Assembly: GCA_024134725.1 (NCBI GenBank)
Contig: CP099863.1
Span: 1,297,501 to 1,361,500, forward strand
Direction: 5' to 3'
Source: Bacillus sp. 1780r2a1
GTDB taxonomy: Bacteria; Bacillota; Bacilli; Bacillales; Bacillaceae_H
Length of the DNA: 64,000 nt
Shown here in pieces: positions 7,292-15,100 of the stretch. The position numbers and the translations under genes are program-made. Positions within the stretch are counted from its first letter, which is position 1. The number at the start of each line of letters is the position of its first letter. The notes beneath the pieces were generated by a model. That model did not search any database. It was not told where the DNA came from and worked only from the letters and a program-made list of their open reading frames with translations.

Positions 7292-7656
7292 TAATTTTTA
7301 ATAAAAATTTCATTTTCAGTGGAACCTTTTGATCCTGTGACCACGAGGCCGATATCTGTGTCAGCTTCTAGGTTTTGTACAATAGTAAAAGGAACGTTAT
7401 GTTTGTTTGCTATTTGAATATATTTTGATAAAAAAGAGTAGGCAATAGTTCCATTTAAAAAGACTTGTCCATTTTGCACGTTAGTGATGGTTCTTTCAGC
7501 TTCTTTATAAACGGTTGGCTTCATTACCTGTCCCTTCGTTAAAGCAATTTCAATTCGTTCACGTAAAGCAGTGAGAAAATACTTACGCTCAGCTTGCTTT
7601 GTTTCTTGCGTACCATATAGTCCTCTTTCTAAATATTCTTCGATGTTTTCACTCAT
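7291..7656 (-). CDS. yueI: YueI family protein (DUF1694)
   Basis: A cytosolic protein of 121 residues in the YueI/DUF1694 family of unknown function. Matching features are 'GLYGTQETKQAERKYFL', 'LRERIEIALTKGQV', and 'IQIANKHNVPFTIV', all positioned as in B. subtilis YueI, though the C-terminus is shorter here. I chose the ATG whose first base is 7656, preceded by GAAGGAGTGACAATC; the in-frame GTG three codons upstream overlaps the RBS. It is convergent with the LysM-SleB gene and shares its terminator. Confidence 0.85.
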   Translation of the reverse strand: MSENIEEYLERGLYGTQETKQAERKYFLTALRERIEIALTKGQVMKPTVYKEAERTITNVQNGQVFLNGTIAYSFLSKYIQIANKHNVPFTIVQNLEADTDIGLVVTGSKGSTENEIFIKN

Positions 7657-7765
7657 GATTGTCACTCCTTCTTATATATCATTTACCCATGTTTCAATAA
7701 AATATGTAGTTTCATATAAAAATATCATCTTTTAGAACATACTTAAAGAAATCCGATAAAAAGGG

Positions 7766-7794
7766 TTGCTATTTTGAAAAAATTAGTGTTTAAT
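7766..7794 (+). promoter_or_regulatory. Candidate sigma-A promoter of an orphan transcription unit
   Basis: TTGCTA (7766-7771) and TTTAAT (7789-7794) are spaced by 17 bases. No protein-coding frame follows; a hairpin and an intrinsic terminator do. Confidence 0.45.
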
Positions 7795-7800
7795 GAACAT

Positions 7801-8028
7801 AGAGCGAAAAGGAAATGATTTCATAAAGTTAAGATTGTAAGCGATTTCAGTTCGGTTTGTATAAAGTTGTTTGGGGAGATGACTTTATACAATAGTACGT
7901 TTTGAGGTTTATAAAGGGGAGAATAAGCCTTAAACTCACGGTCAAAAAAGGGTTTTTTATTATAAAAATGCAATCATTTTATCCTTTTCATAAAAAGGGC
8001 GATGGACGTAAAATTCATCGCTTTTTTT
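7801..8028 (+). ncRNA. Candidate small RNA
   Basis: A transcript from the promoter at 7766-7794 would run about 228 bases to an intrinsic terminator at 7999-8028. It would contain a perfect 11-bp hairpin (TTGTATAAAGT, 7857-7867, pairing with 7882-7892) whose 14-base loop is G-rich (TGTTTGGGGAGATG). Frames inside are shorter than 20 codons. I cannot match it to a named family. Evidence is architecture only. Confidence 0.35.
7999..8028 (+). terminator. Intrinsic terminator with no gene upstream
   Basis: A GCGATG/CATCGC stem with an 11-nt loop is followed by seven T. The nearest upstream gene (yueI) is on the other strand, so this ends something else. Confidence 0.65.
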
Positions 8029-8445
8029 ATATTCTTTTTTGCTGAGCTGTATACCAGCCACGCACTAAATATGTTAGTAGTATTGCCCGCAGTAATAGAC
8101 ATATGTATCTATTTTAATAAATGAAAATGAAGCACGCCCACAAGGCGTGCTTCATTACAGGGAAGACTAACTATTTCTAACATTGTACACTTATATTTTC
8201 AAATCTAGGGAAGTTAATTCTAAACATAACGTTTAAACTTGTCAAGGGGTTATCAGTGTAAACGTCGAAAAACCTGCTTACTCAGCTAAACGGAGTAAGG
8301 AAACATAGAAATACTGCGGAGCATGATTTGTTGGCGAAAAGAAGTGAGCGGCTGTTCACTTCTTTTGTCTGTTTTAAAGGAAAAAAGAATAAAAAAGCGA
8401 ATATCATACATGACGTCAAAAAAAGTCGAATAAGGGGGAACTTCT
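8029..8445. other. Gene-free stretch with hairpins before the AtoE-type transporter
   Basis: No convincing ORF. GAAGCACGCC/GGCGTGCTTC forms a 10-bp hairpin at about 8129-8153 without a T run. AAAAGAAGTGA (8337-8347) pairs with TCACTTCTTTT (8356-8366), a terminator-like hairpin about 80 bases upstream of the transporter start; it could attenuate that gene. Confidence 0.5.
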
Positions 8446-9762
8446 GTGAAACACATAGTTGGTTTTTTCAACGGGGTTATGCAAAGGTATTTACCAGATC
8501 CATTTTTATTTGTTATTATTTTAACATTTGCAGTGTTTGGGTTTGGGCTTATTTTTACAGATAGTACGCCAATAAACCTAGTACAGTATTGGGGAGAAGG
8601 TTTCTGGGGGTTATTGGCTTTTTCTATGCAAATGATTCTTGTATTAGTAACAGGACACGTATTGGCAAGCAGTCCTCTATGTAAAAAAGGCTTAACGCGC
8701 CTTGCTAGTTTGCCTTCGACTCCAGGACAAGCAGTGGTGCTTGTATCGGTTATCTCTCTGCTAGCAAGCTTCATAAACTGGGGGTTTGGACTGGTTGTAG
8801 GTGCGTTGTTTTCAAAGGAATTAGCGAAACAAGTGAAGTATGTCGACTATCGTTTATTAATTGCCAGTGCATACAGCGGCTTTGTTATTTGGCATGGAGG
8901 GCTTTCAGGTTCTGTTCCTTTAACAATTGCGACACCAGGTCATTTTGCGGAAGATATAATCGGGCTTATTCCAACAAGTCAAACCATTTTTTCCACGTTT
9001 AACTTAGTAATTGTAGCGGCGTTGTTTGTGGCTGTACCACTTGTGAATAGATTAATGATGCCACCGAAGGAAGACGCATTCGTAGTAGATCCTGAGCTGT
9101 TAAAAGACTTTCAAGCAGCTGCGGCTGAAACTGAGAATATGACACCGGCAGAACGCTTAGAAAATAGCCCCATTATTTCATGGGCAATTGGTGCTGTAGG
9201 AATCGTTTTTTTAAGCTATTACTTCGTAGAAAAAGGACTTTTATTAAATTTAGATATTGTTAATTTTCTGTTCTTATTTTTAGGAATCCTGTTTCATGGT
9301 ACACCTCGCAACTTTTTGAAAGCGGTAACAGAAGCGGTGAAAGGAACAAGTGGCATCATTATTCAGTTTCCATTTTATGCAGGGTTGATGGGCATCATGG
9401 TATCGTCAGGGTTAGCAGCTGTGATTTCAGAAGCCTTTGTTTCAATTTCAACTGAAACAACGTTTGCGATGTTTGTTTTTTGGAGTGCTGGAATTGTTAA
9501 CTTTTTTGTACCGTCAGGAGGCGGGCAGTGGGCAGTTCAGGCTCCGGTAGTTTTAGACGCAGCTCAAGCGTTAGATGTACCAACGGCTAAAGCTGCGATG
9601 GCAGTAGCTTGGGGAGATGCTTGGACGAATATGATTCAGCCATTTTGGGCGCTGCCTGCTCTTGCAATTGCTGGGTTAAAAGCAAAAGATATCATGGGAT
9701 ATTGCGTCATGATTTTATTAATAAGCGGCGTCATCATTTCACTAGGATTACTTCTTTTCTAA
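8446..9762 (+). CDS. Short-chain fatty acid transporter, AtoE family
   Basis: An integral membrane protein of 438 residues with about ten to twelve hydrophobic segments, matching the AtoE/SCFA_trans family, which moves short-chain fatty acids such as acetoacetate or butyrate. Family features are the start 'FFNGVMQRYLPDPFLF', the 'FINWGFGLVVGA' segment, 'FVIWHGGLSGSVPL' and the late motif VPSGGGQWAVQAP. The length is as expected. The GTG start follows AAGGGGGAACTTCT. No catabolic partner genes (acyl-CoA transferase, thiolase) flank it, so it is probably a monocistronic uptake gene. Direction and substrate are inferred from the family. Confidence 0.88.
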   Translation: MKHIVGFFNGVMQRYLPDPFLFVIILTFAVFGFGLIFTDSTPINLVQYWGEGFWGLLAFSMQMILVLVTGHVLASSPLCKKGLTRLASLPSTPGQAVVLVSVISLLASFINWGFGLVVGALFSKELAKQVKYVDYRLLIASAYSGFVIWHGGLSGSVPLTIATPGHFAEDIIGLIPTSQTIFSTFNLVIVAALFVAVPLVNRLMMPPKEDAFVVDPELLKDFQAAAAETENMTPAERLENSPIISWAIGAVGIVFLSYYFVEKGLLLNLDIVNFLFLFLGILFHGTPRNFLKAVTEAVKGTSGIIIQFPFYAGLMGIMVSSGLAAVISEAFVSISTETTFAMFVFWSAGIVNFFVPSGGGQWAVQAPVVLDAAQALDVPTAKAAMAVAWGDAWTNMIQPFWALPALAIAGLKAKDIMGYCVMILLISGVIISLGLLLF

Positions 9763-9857
9763 TGTATGGATTAGTAAAAGATGCTATCCATAAGCGAACG
9801 GAAAATGCTGATACTATAAATGCAGTAGGCATTACTGTAGAAAACGTAAAATTTCTC

Positions 9858-9885
9858 TTGCAACCGCCACGGATTTTGCTATAAT
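9858..9885 (+). promoter_or_regulatory. Sigma-A promoter of the purine permease gene
   Basis: TTGCAA (9858-9863) and a consensus TATAAT (9880-9885) with a 16-base spacer. The -10 lies inside the loop of a hairpin (GCCAC-GGAT ... ATCC-ACG-GTGGC, followed by TTTTTT) that may terminate the preceding gene. Confidence 0.6.
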
Positions 9886-9903
9886 ATCCACGGTGGCTTT
9901 TTT
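9866..9903 (+). terminator. Terminator-like hairpin after the AtoE-type gene
   Basis: GCCAC/GTGGC plus GGAT/ATCC arms with a 3-base bulge, followed by six T. It overlaps the promoter of the next gene. Confidence 0.5.
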
Positions 9904-9948
9904 AGACACTGGGTGGGTGAGGGATATTGAGAAAAGAAGGAAGAAAAT

Positions 9949-11244
9949 TTGAAAGCGTTATTAGAAAAAGTGTTTCAATTGAAACATCATGACACAACGT
10001 TTGGAAAAGAAAGCGTTGCGGGCGTTATTTCCTTTTTATCAATTGTATATATCATTGCGATTAATTCAACCATTTTATCAGATGCAGGTATTCCGCTAGA
10101 AGCAGGAATCTTTGCTACAGTTGCTGTATCGGTTATTGGTTGTTTAATGATGGCGTTTTGGGCAAATGCCCCGCTTATTTTAGTTCCCGGTATGGGAATT
10201 AACGCGTTATTTACGTATACAATGGTACAATCAATGGGATTAACGTGGCAAGAGGGACTAGCTGCTGTATTTATATCAGGCGTCTTGTTCACTGTACTTG
10301 CATTTTCAAGGCTATCTATAAAGCTTGTGGCTGCGATACCGCACTCTTTAAAAGAAGCGATTACCGTTGGAGTCGGGTTATTCTTAACATTTATTGGACT
10401 TCAAAAGGGTGGATTGGTTATTCCAAGTGATACAACGTTTGTTGCATTAGGGAATCTATCAGATCCGTTTGTGCTTAGTACGTTGTTGACATTGATGATT
10501 ACAATTGTGTTATTTATTCGAAATATACGCGGAAACTTTTTGCTCAGCATGATTGCTGGAACGCTTATTGCAATGTTATTTGGTGTTCAAAATCAATCGA
10601 ACGGTAGCACCTCTACAAGCTTTCAAGAATTTTTTACAGGCTTGGGTGCGTTTTCGTTTACAGCACTTGGACAAATTACGTTTTGGGCTGCAGTGTTCTC
10701 ATTAACAATGGTACTTGTATTTGAAAACATTGGATTAATTCATGGCCAATTAGGCATGATGGACCAACAGGAAAAGTTTTCAAAAGCTTTTCAGGCAAAC
10801 GCTGTTTCTGCTTCTTTAGCAGGTCTCCTTGGCACAAGCCCAACTGTTGCATCAGTTGAAGGAGCATCAGGTATTGCAGCGGGTGGAAGAACAGGGCTTA
10901 CGTCTTTAATCACAGGCGTTTTATTTTTAAGTTCACTGTTTTTTATTCCCTTTATTAAGCTAATTCCAGATAGTGCTATTGCACCGATTTTGATTGTTAT
11001 TGGTGGCTTGATGATTCAGAATATCAAGAACATCAATCTTCAAGATTTATCAGAAGGTTTCCCAGCGTTTTTAATTATCGCTCTAATTCCGCTAACGTAC
11101 AGCATTGCTGACGGGATTGCTTTTGGTTTTATTGCATATCCGCTTTTAAAGCTTGCGATTGGCAAAATGCGTGAAGTATCCGCGTTTATGTACGTGATTG
11201 CGTTGTTATTTTTCTTAAACTTTGTTTTACACTATATTGCATAA
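9949..11244 (+). CDS. pbuO: NCS2/AzgA-type purine permease (PbuO/PbuG-like)
   Basis: A membrane transporter of 431 residues with about 12 or more hydrophobic segments. It belongs to the guanine/hypoxanthine (AzgA-like) branch of nucleobase permeases: 'FLSIVYIIAINSTILSDAG', 'LVPGMGINALFTYT', 'GVGLFLTFIGLQKGG' and 'LGTSPTVASVEGASGIAAG' are the family landmarks. The length and the absence of the small insertion seen in PbuG fit PbuO better, but the choice between the two is not secure. The start is TTG with AGAAGGAAG upstream. There is no purine riboswitch in its short leader. A strong terminator follows. Confidence 0.82.
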   Translation: MKALLEKVFQLKHHDTTFGKESVAGVISFLSIVYIIAINSTILSDAGIPLEAGIFATVAVSVIGCLMMAFWANAPLILVPGMGINALFTYTMVQSMGLTWQEGLAAVFISGVLFTVLAFSRLSIKLVAAIPHSLKEAITVGVGLFLTFIGLQKGGLVIPSDTTFVALGNLSDPFVLSTLLTLMITIVLFIRNIRGNFLLSMIAGTLIAMLFGVQNQSNGSTSTSFQEFFTGLGAFSFTALGQITFWAAVFSLTMVLVFENIGLIHGQLGMMDQQEKFSKAFQANAVSASLAGLLGTSPTVASVEGASGIAAGGRTGLTSLITGVLFLSSLFFIPFIKLIPDSAIAPILIVIGGLMIQNIKNINLQDLSEGFPAFLIIALIPLTYSIADGIAFGFIAYPLLKLAIGKMREVSAFMYVIALLFFLNFVLHYIA

Positions 11245-11248
11245 AGTT

Positions 11249-11278
11249 AAGCAGCTGGTTTGCCAGCTGCTTTTTTTA
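11249..11278 (+). terminator. Intrinsic terminator
   Basis: AAGCAGCTGG/CCAGCTGCTT stem with a 4-nt loop and a run of T right after the purine permease gene. Confidence 0.92.
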
Positions 11279-11350
11279 TTTAAGTACATGATTCTAAATC
11301 CCTAAAAAAAAGAATAAAGTAGTGCATAAGTATGGTCAGGGGGGATGAGA

Positions 11351-11722
11351 ATGGGAATTAAGTTAATTAAAATTTCAGTGGTTTATTTTGCAGTGGGAAT
11401 TTTATTGGGATACTACATGTCAATTTCACATAACTATGAGCTAACTCCTGTACATGTTCATATCAATTTGCTTGGCTGGACATCTTTAACGCTAGCCGGA
11501 ATTTTATATTATTTGTTTCCAAGCTTTTCAAATCATAAGTTAGCAAAAATGCATGCGTGGCTGCATAACTTAGGCCTTCCTATTATGATGATAGGGTTGT
11601 TTTTAATGACGGTTCTTAATAGGGAGAGCATAACGCCTGTTATAGCAGTAGGAGCTACTTTAACAACGGTTGGAATTTTACTGTTTGTTTATCATGTGTT
11701 AGCACATTTAAAGTCAGAATAG
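11351..11722 (+). CDS. Small four-helix membrane protein resembling heme-copper oxidase subunit I
   Basis: A 123-residue protein with four hydrophobic segments. The pattern HVHINLLGW after the first helix, HAWLHNLGLP between the second and third, and HVLAHL at the C-terminus resembles the helix/His arrangement of cytochrome oxidase or NO reductase subunit I, and such short proteins are often annotated as cytochrome-c-oxidase-like in Bacillus. It is far too short for a full oxidase. I chose ATG 11351 because GGGGGG then sits six bases upstream; the in-frame ATG at 11345 abuts the RBS. Heme binding is an inference from the histidines. Confidence 0.65.
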   Translation: MGIKLIKISVVYFAVGILLGYYMSISHNYELTPVHVHINLLGWTSLTLAGILYYLFPSFSNHKLAKMHAWLHNLGLPIMMIGLFLMTVLNRESITPVIAVGATLTTVGILLFVYHVLAHLKSE

Positions 11723-11931
11723 AGGCATAATATATCGGCAATTAAAGGGAAAGAGATAAAGGAAAACGGAGTTATTTTATCGAATAACTAATAGTAAAAT
11801 AACATAAGAAAAGCGTTTTTGATTTATTAAAAGCAAACTAGGCCTAATAAAAGGGGGAGCTCAGCCGTAAGAAGTCTAGTTACTTATTGCGCCTAAAGAG
11901 TGGGGTATAAGTTTCTTACTGCGGAAATACT

Positions 11932-12264
11932 ATGAATGAACAGCAGCAGTTTGTACGTGTGAGGGAGTTAGCAAATGAGATTATTCGTTTTAAGCTTCAA
12001 GATCGTGCGGTCTATAATGAAGTTGAGCTGCGCAATAGCGTTGAGTTATTAGCTCGTTCCATTGTAGATCTGGCAAATGTTCATTTAAAAGAAGATGCTG
12101 ACCCAGAAACATCTCTTAAAGCAACAGTGTGTAAGGTAAAGATGGTATATAACCATATGAATCAAAAGGCAAAACAGCAAGGTCTTGAAGGAGCATATCA
12201 AGAAATTCAGGATTTAAAATCGTATGCAGAAAATGAATATGAACAGAAGAATCTTTTAGGATAG
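11932..12264 (+). CDS. Hypothetical helical protein of 110 residues
   Basis: A cytosolic protein, rich in Glu, Lys, Gln and Asn and predicted by eye to be almost all alpha-helical (for example 'RVRELANEIIRFKLQDRA' and 'YQEIQDLKSYAENEYEQK'). The RBS is weak (GCGGAA before ATG). A 209-base gap upstream holds an imperfect long-range inverted repeat (GTTATTTTA at 11771-11779 with TAAAATAAC at 11795-11803) and no ORF. I do not recognise the family. It is followed closely by a small membrane protein gene, perhaps in one operon. Confidence 0.65.
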   Translation: MNEQQQFVRVRELANEIIRFKLQDRAVYNEVELRNSVELLARSIVDLANVHLKEDADPETSLKATVCKVKMVYNHMNQKAKQQGLEGAYQEIQDLKSYAENEYEQKNLLG

Positions 12265-12313
12265 CGATTCAACTAACTCCTTCCTTTGTACAAAAAGAAA
12301 GGAGAGGGGTAAT

Positions 12314-12520
12314 TTGTCATCTTTAACAATGCCAGAAACCATTGTAGCGTCATTATTAGCGCTATTTGTAATGGGCATTTCCATTCTGTTCTTTATGACG
12401 CTTATCTTAACAATCGTTAGAAGAGAGCGGATTCAAGCTCTTGTAAAAGCAGGTAAGACAGATAATGGTGCTCAACACAGCCTGGGAGAATACCTCCGTG
12501 CAGTGTGGAAGAGACATTAA
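12314..12520 (+). CDS. Small single-pass membrane protein of 68 residues, unknown
   Basis: The TTG start is preceded by AAAGGAGAGGGG. Residues about 8-36 form one strongly hydrophobic helix (IVASLLALFVMGISILFFMT...), followed by a basic cytosolic-type tail (RRERIQALVKAGK ... VWKRH). This is the pattern of a single-span inner membrane protein with its C-terminus inside. Fifty bases after the 110-residue helical protein gene, so probably co-transcribed. Family and function not recognised. Confidence 0.7.
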   Translation: MSSLTMPETIVASLLALFVMGISILFFMTLILTIVRRERIQALVKAGKTDNGAQHSLGEYLRAVWKRH

Positions 12521-12555
12521 AAAAGTGCGAGGCAGCCGCTTCGCACTTTTTATTA
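12518..12555. terminator. Bidirectional terminator
   Basis: An 11-bp perfect stem (AAAAAGTGCGA/TCGCACTTTTT) between convergent genes. Confidence 0.9.
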
Positions 12556-13356
12556 TTTAATAGAAACGCTATTGTTTTTTGCTAACACGATTTCCGCTGC
12601 TTCACTTACAGACGAAACAACAGTAGAAGCGTGTTTTTTTACTTCTTCAGGAGCTGTGGCCATCGCAAAGCTATTAGGTGTTAGTTGAAACATTGGAATA
12701 TCATTAAAAGAATCTCCCACACATGCTACTTCTTCAGGCAGTAAACCTAAATGATCTAGTAAGATTTGAATGGCATTTCCTTTGCTGATGTGCTTGGGCA
12801 TAATATCTAAGCAATTCTTTGCAGAAATGTAGGCATCAATGTGCTCTTTAAACTGTTCGGTTAAATCGGCTTGAAGAGCTACCATTTCTGAGTGGTCTCC
12901 AAGGATTGTAATCTTTGATGGCGAGAGGGTAGATCCGAATGAATTCAGCATATCACCTTGTTCTTCAATTGGGAAAAACATATGTTTTTCAATTTCATTA
13001 ATAACGTCGTTTTTCGTTTCTACATAGTTAGTATCGTTTGAACACACCAAGACAACATGATTAGGGTTTAATGTCTTTTTGTATAGGCTGGACGCTAAAG
13101 CACTTTCAAATACTTTCGCGTGTAGTGAGAGGTTATCTCTTGTCCAAACGAACGCACCATTTTGACTAATTCGATGAAAGTTATTTCGAATATCAGATGA
13201 AATTTTTAGAATTTCACTATCCATTCGTCCTGATGCTAAGCAAACATCAATATTGCTTTCTTGAAGCTTTACTAATGCTTCGATATTATGTGTTTCAACA
13301 TATTTTTCTTGATGAAGCAGCGTACCGTCAAGGTCGCTGACAAATAGTTTGATCAA
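12553..13356 (-). CDS. HAD-superfamily phosphatase, Cof type (HAD-IIB)
   Basis: A cytosolic hydrolase of 267 residues. Motif I is FVSDLDGTLL (nucleophile Asp8, acid/base Asp10), motif II CLASGRM, motif III lysine in HISKGNAIQILLDHLG, and motif IV GDSFNDIPM, all in the order expected for Cof-type sugar-phosphate or nucleotide phosphatases with a C2B cap. The start is TTG with AAAGGAGC upstream. It stands alone between two terminators. Substrate cannot be read from sequence; B. subtilis has many paralogues. Confidence 0.88.
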   Translation of the reverse strand: MIKLFVSDLDGTLLHQEKYVETHNIEALVKLQESNIDVCLASGRMDSEILKISSDIRNNFHRISQNGAFVWTRDNLSLHAKVFESALASSLYKKTLNPNHVVLVCSNDTNYVETKNDVINEIEKHMFFPIEEQGDMLNSFGSTLSPSKITILGDHSEMVALQADLTEQFKEHIDAYISAKNCLDIMPKHISKGNAIQILLDHLGLLPEEVACVGDSFNDIPMFQLTPNSFAMATAPEEVKKHASTVVSSVSEAAEIVLAKNNSVSIK

Positions 13357-13453
13357 CTTAAAAAAGCTCCTTTCAATGAACCGGTCATATTTTTACCCAT
13401 AAGTAGTTAGACATACCTGTTTATTGTAACAAGAAAACGCTTATATTTCATAC

Positions 13454-13484
13454 AAAAAGGCTTCCGATTTAAGGAAGCCTTTTT
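13454..13484. terminator. Terminator after the CstA-family gene
   Basis: A 12-bp perfect stem (AAAAAGGCTTCC/GGAAGCCTTTTT) with a 7-nt loop; it ends the minus-strand gene that stops at 13486. Confidence 0.9.
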
Positions 13485-13485
13485 A

Positions 13486-14922
13486 TCATGCTACTTGTGT
13501 ATTAATGTTTTGATTAGTATAGGTACGTATCTGTTTAATATACCAACCACCTACGAATAAAGTAAGCACTGTACCAATCCCCATTGATAAACCATAATCT
13601 AACCCTAAACCTTCTGGTGCATAAAAGATATAGCAGCAAACTACCGCGGTCATAAACATAGCTGGAATTCCACAAATCCAATGGTTTTTAGCGTGTTGAA
13701 GCAAGTAAATGGTAGCCGTCCAAAGCATGACAGTAGCAACTACTTGATTGGTCCAGCCAACGTATCTCCAAAGAAATGAATAATCAATTGTTGATAAATA
13801 AAAAGCTGGAACCGCAACGGATAATGTATAAATAAACGTTGCTTTTTTACTGCCTTTTGCGTCTTTGTTTTTCTTACTAACAAGGTCCTCTAGAATCATA
13901 CGAGATGAACGTAGCGCCGTATCACCAGTTGTAATTGGTAAAATGATAACACCTAAAATCGCAAGAATACCTCCTAATGTTCCAAGCCACGATGTTGAAA
14001 TTTCATTTACTACAGCAGACGGTCCACCAGCAGCAAGTGCTTCCTGAAGGCCACCCGTTCCGTTAAAGAATGTCATTGCAGCCGCAGCCCAGATTAAGGT
14101 AATAACTCCTTCGCCAATCATCGCTCCAAAAAACACTTTACGTCCATCTTTTTCATTCTTTAGGGTACGAGCAACAATTGGGCTTTGTGTGCAGTGAAAG
14201 CCTGAAATAGCACCACATGAAATGGTTACCATTAATAGAGGCCAAATTGGCAGCTCTTGTGGATGAAGGTTTTCTAATGTTAAATTTGGTACAGATTCTT
14301 TTGAAATGAAAATAAGTGCAAATGCAATTGAGATAGCCATGAAAATTAATACTGCACCGAATAAAGGATAAATTCTTCCGATAATTTTATTAACAGGTAG
14401 AACCGTCGCTAAAATAAAGTAAGCAAAAATAATAATCAGCGATATGATAAAAGGTAACGATGTAACGCTTGTAATCAACTGAGCTGGACCAGCTGTGAAT
14501 GCTGCAGCCACTAAAATCATAAGCACAAGAGAAATGACATTGATGATTTTTCTCATGTTTGTTCCAAGATATTTACCAACTAGAGCTGGGTACTGTGCTC
14601 CTCCATGACGAAGAGATAGCATGCCAGAAAAGTAATCATGGACCGCTCCTGCAAAGATACAGCCGATGACAATCCAGATGAACGCTACTGGTCCATATAA
14701 TGCGCCCATAACGGCTCCAAATATGGGACCAAGACCTGCAATATTTAAGAGCTGGATTAATGAACCTTTCCACCATTTCATTGGTACATAGTCTAATGAA
14801 TCAAACTTTTCATATGCTGGTGTTTGTTTGTTTGGATCTATAACGAAAATTCGCTCAACCACTTTTGAGTAAATGGCATATCCCCCAATCAAAAGGGCAA
14901 TAGAAGCGAAAAAAGTAACCAT
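13486..14922 (-). CDS. cstA: CstA-family carbon starvation transporter
   Basis: A polytopic membrane protein of 478 residues with about 13 hydrophobic segments. The signature 'KWWKGSLIQLLNIAGLGPIFGAVMGALYGP' region (split here as KWWKGSLIQLLNIAGLGP and VMGALYGP) and 'CGAISGFHCTQSP' are diagnostic of CstA, the carbon-starvation peptide or pyruvate uptake family. It is the shorter clade; E. coli CstA and B. subtilis CstA are about 600 to 700 residues, with extra helices. The ATG follows TAGGAGGATGTTCAC. Substrate (pyruvate or peptides) is family inference. Transcribed alone. Confidence 0.87.
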   Translation of the reverse strand: MVTFFASIALLIGGYAIYSKVVERIFVIDPNKQTPAYEKFDSLDYVPMKWWKGSLIQLLNIAGLGPIFGAVMGALYGPVAFIWIVIGCIFAGAVHDYFSGMLSLRHGGAQYPALVGKYLGTNMRKIINVISLVLMILVAAAFTAGPAQLITSVTSLPFIISLIIIFAYFILATVLPVNKIIGRIYPLFGAVLIFMAISIAFALIFISKESVPNLTLENLHPQELPIWPLLMVTISCGAISGFHCTQSPIVARTLKNEKDGRKVFFGAMIGEGVITLIWAAAAMTFFNGTGGLQEALAAGGPSAVVNEISTSWLGTLGGILAILGVIILPITTGDTALRSSRMILEDLVSKKNKDAKGSKKATFIYTLSVAVPAFYLSTIDYSFLWRYVGWTNQVVATVMLWTATIYLLQHAKNHWICGIPAMFMTAVVCCYIFYAPEGLGLDYGLSMGIGTVLTLFVGGWYIKQIRTYTNQNINTQVA

Positions 14923-15059
14923 GTGAACATCCTCCTAAAAAGAAAAAGTTTTAATTGTTTGAAAATTTAATATTCTTATCCTAACAAATGTCAGAGAAGG
15001 TGACAAGGTATTTTTTCAGAAAAATTATTTTTTTTAGTTTTTTTAATGTTTGGAATAGG

Positions 15060-15091
15060 AAAAAGCTACCGTTACATAGCGGTAGCTTTTT
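15060..15091 (-). terminator. Terminator of the yitJ-metH operon
   Basis: A 12-bp stem (AAAAAGCTACCG/CGGTAGCTTTTT) with an 8-nt loop just downstream of the metH stop codon. Confidence 0.9.
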
Positions 15092-15100
15092 CTTTGTTTG

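Noticed and set aside
8286-8774. 162-codon minus-strand frame across the AtoE gene start
   Set aside because: It overlaps the transporter start and its leader hairpin, without RBS or recognisable product.
9609-9884. 91-codon plus-strand frame overlapping the AtoE-type gene end
   Set aside because: It lies in another frame of a clear transporter gene, has no RBS, and its amino acid pattern looks like a shadow of the coding frame.
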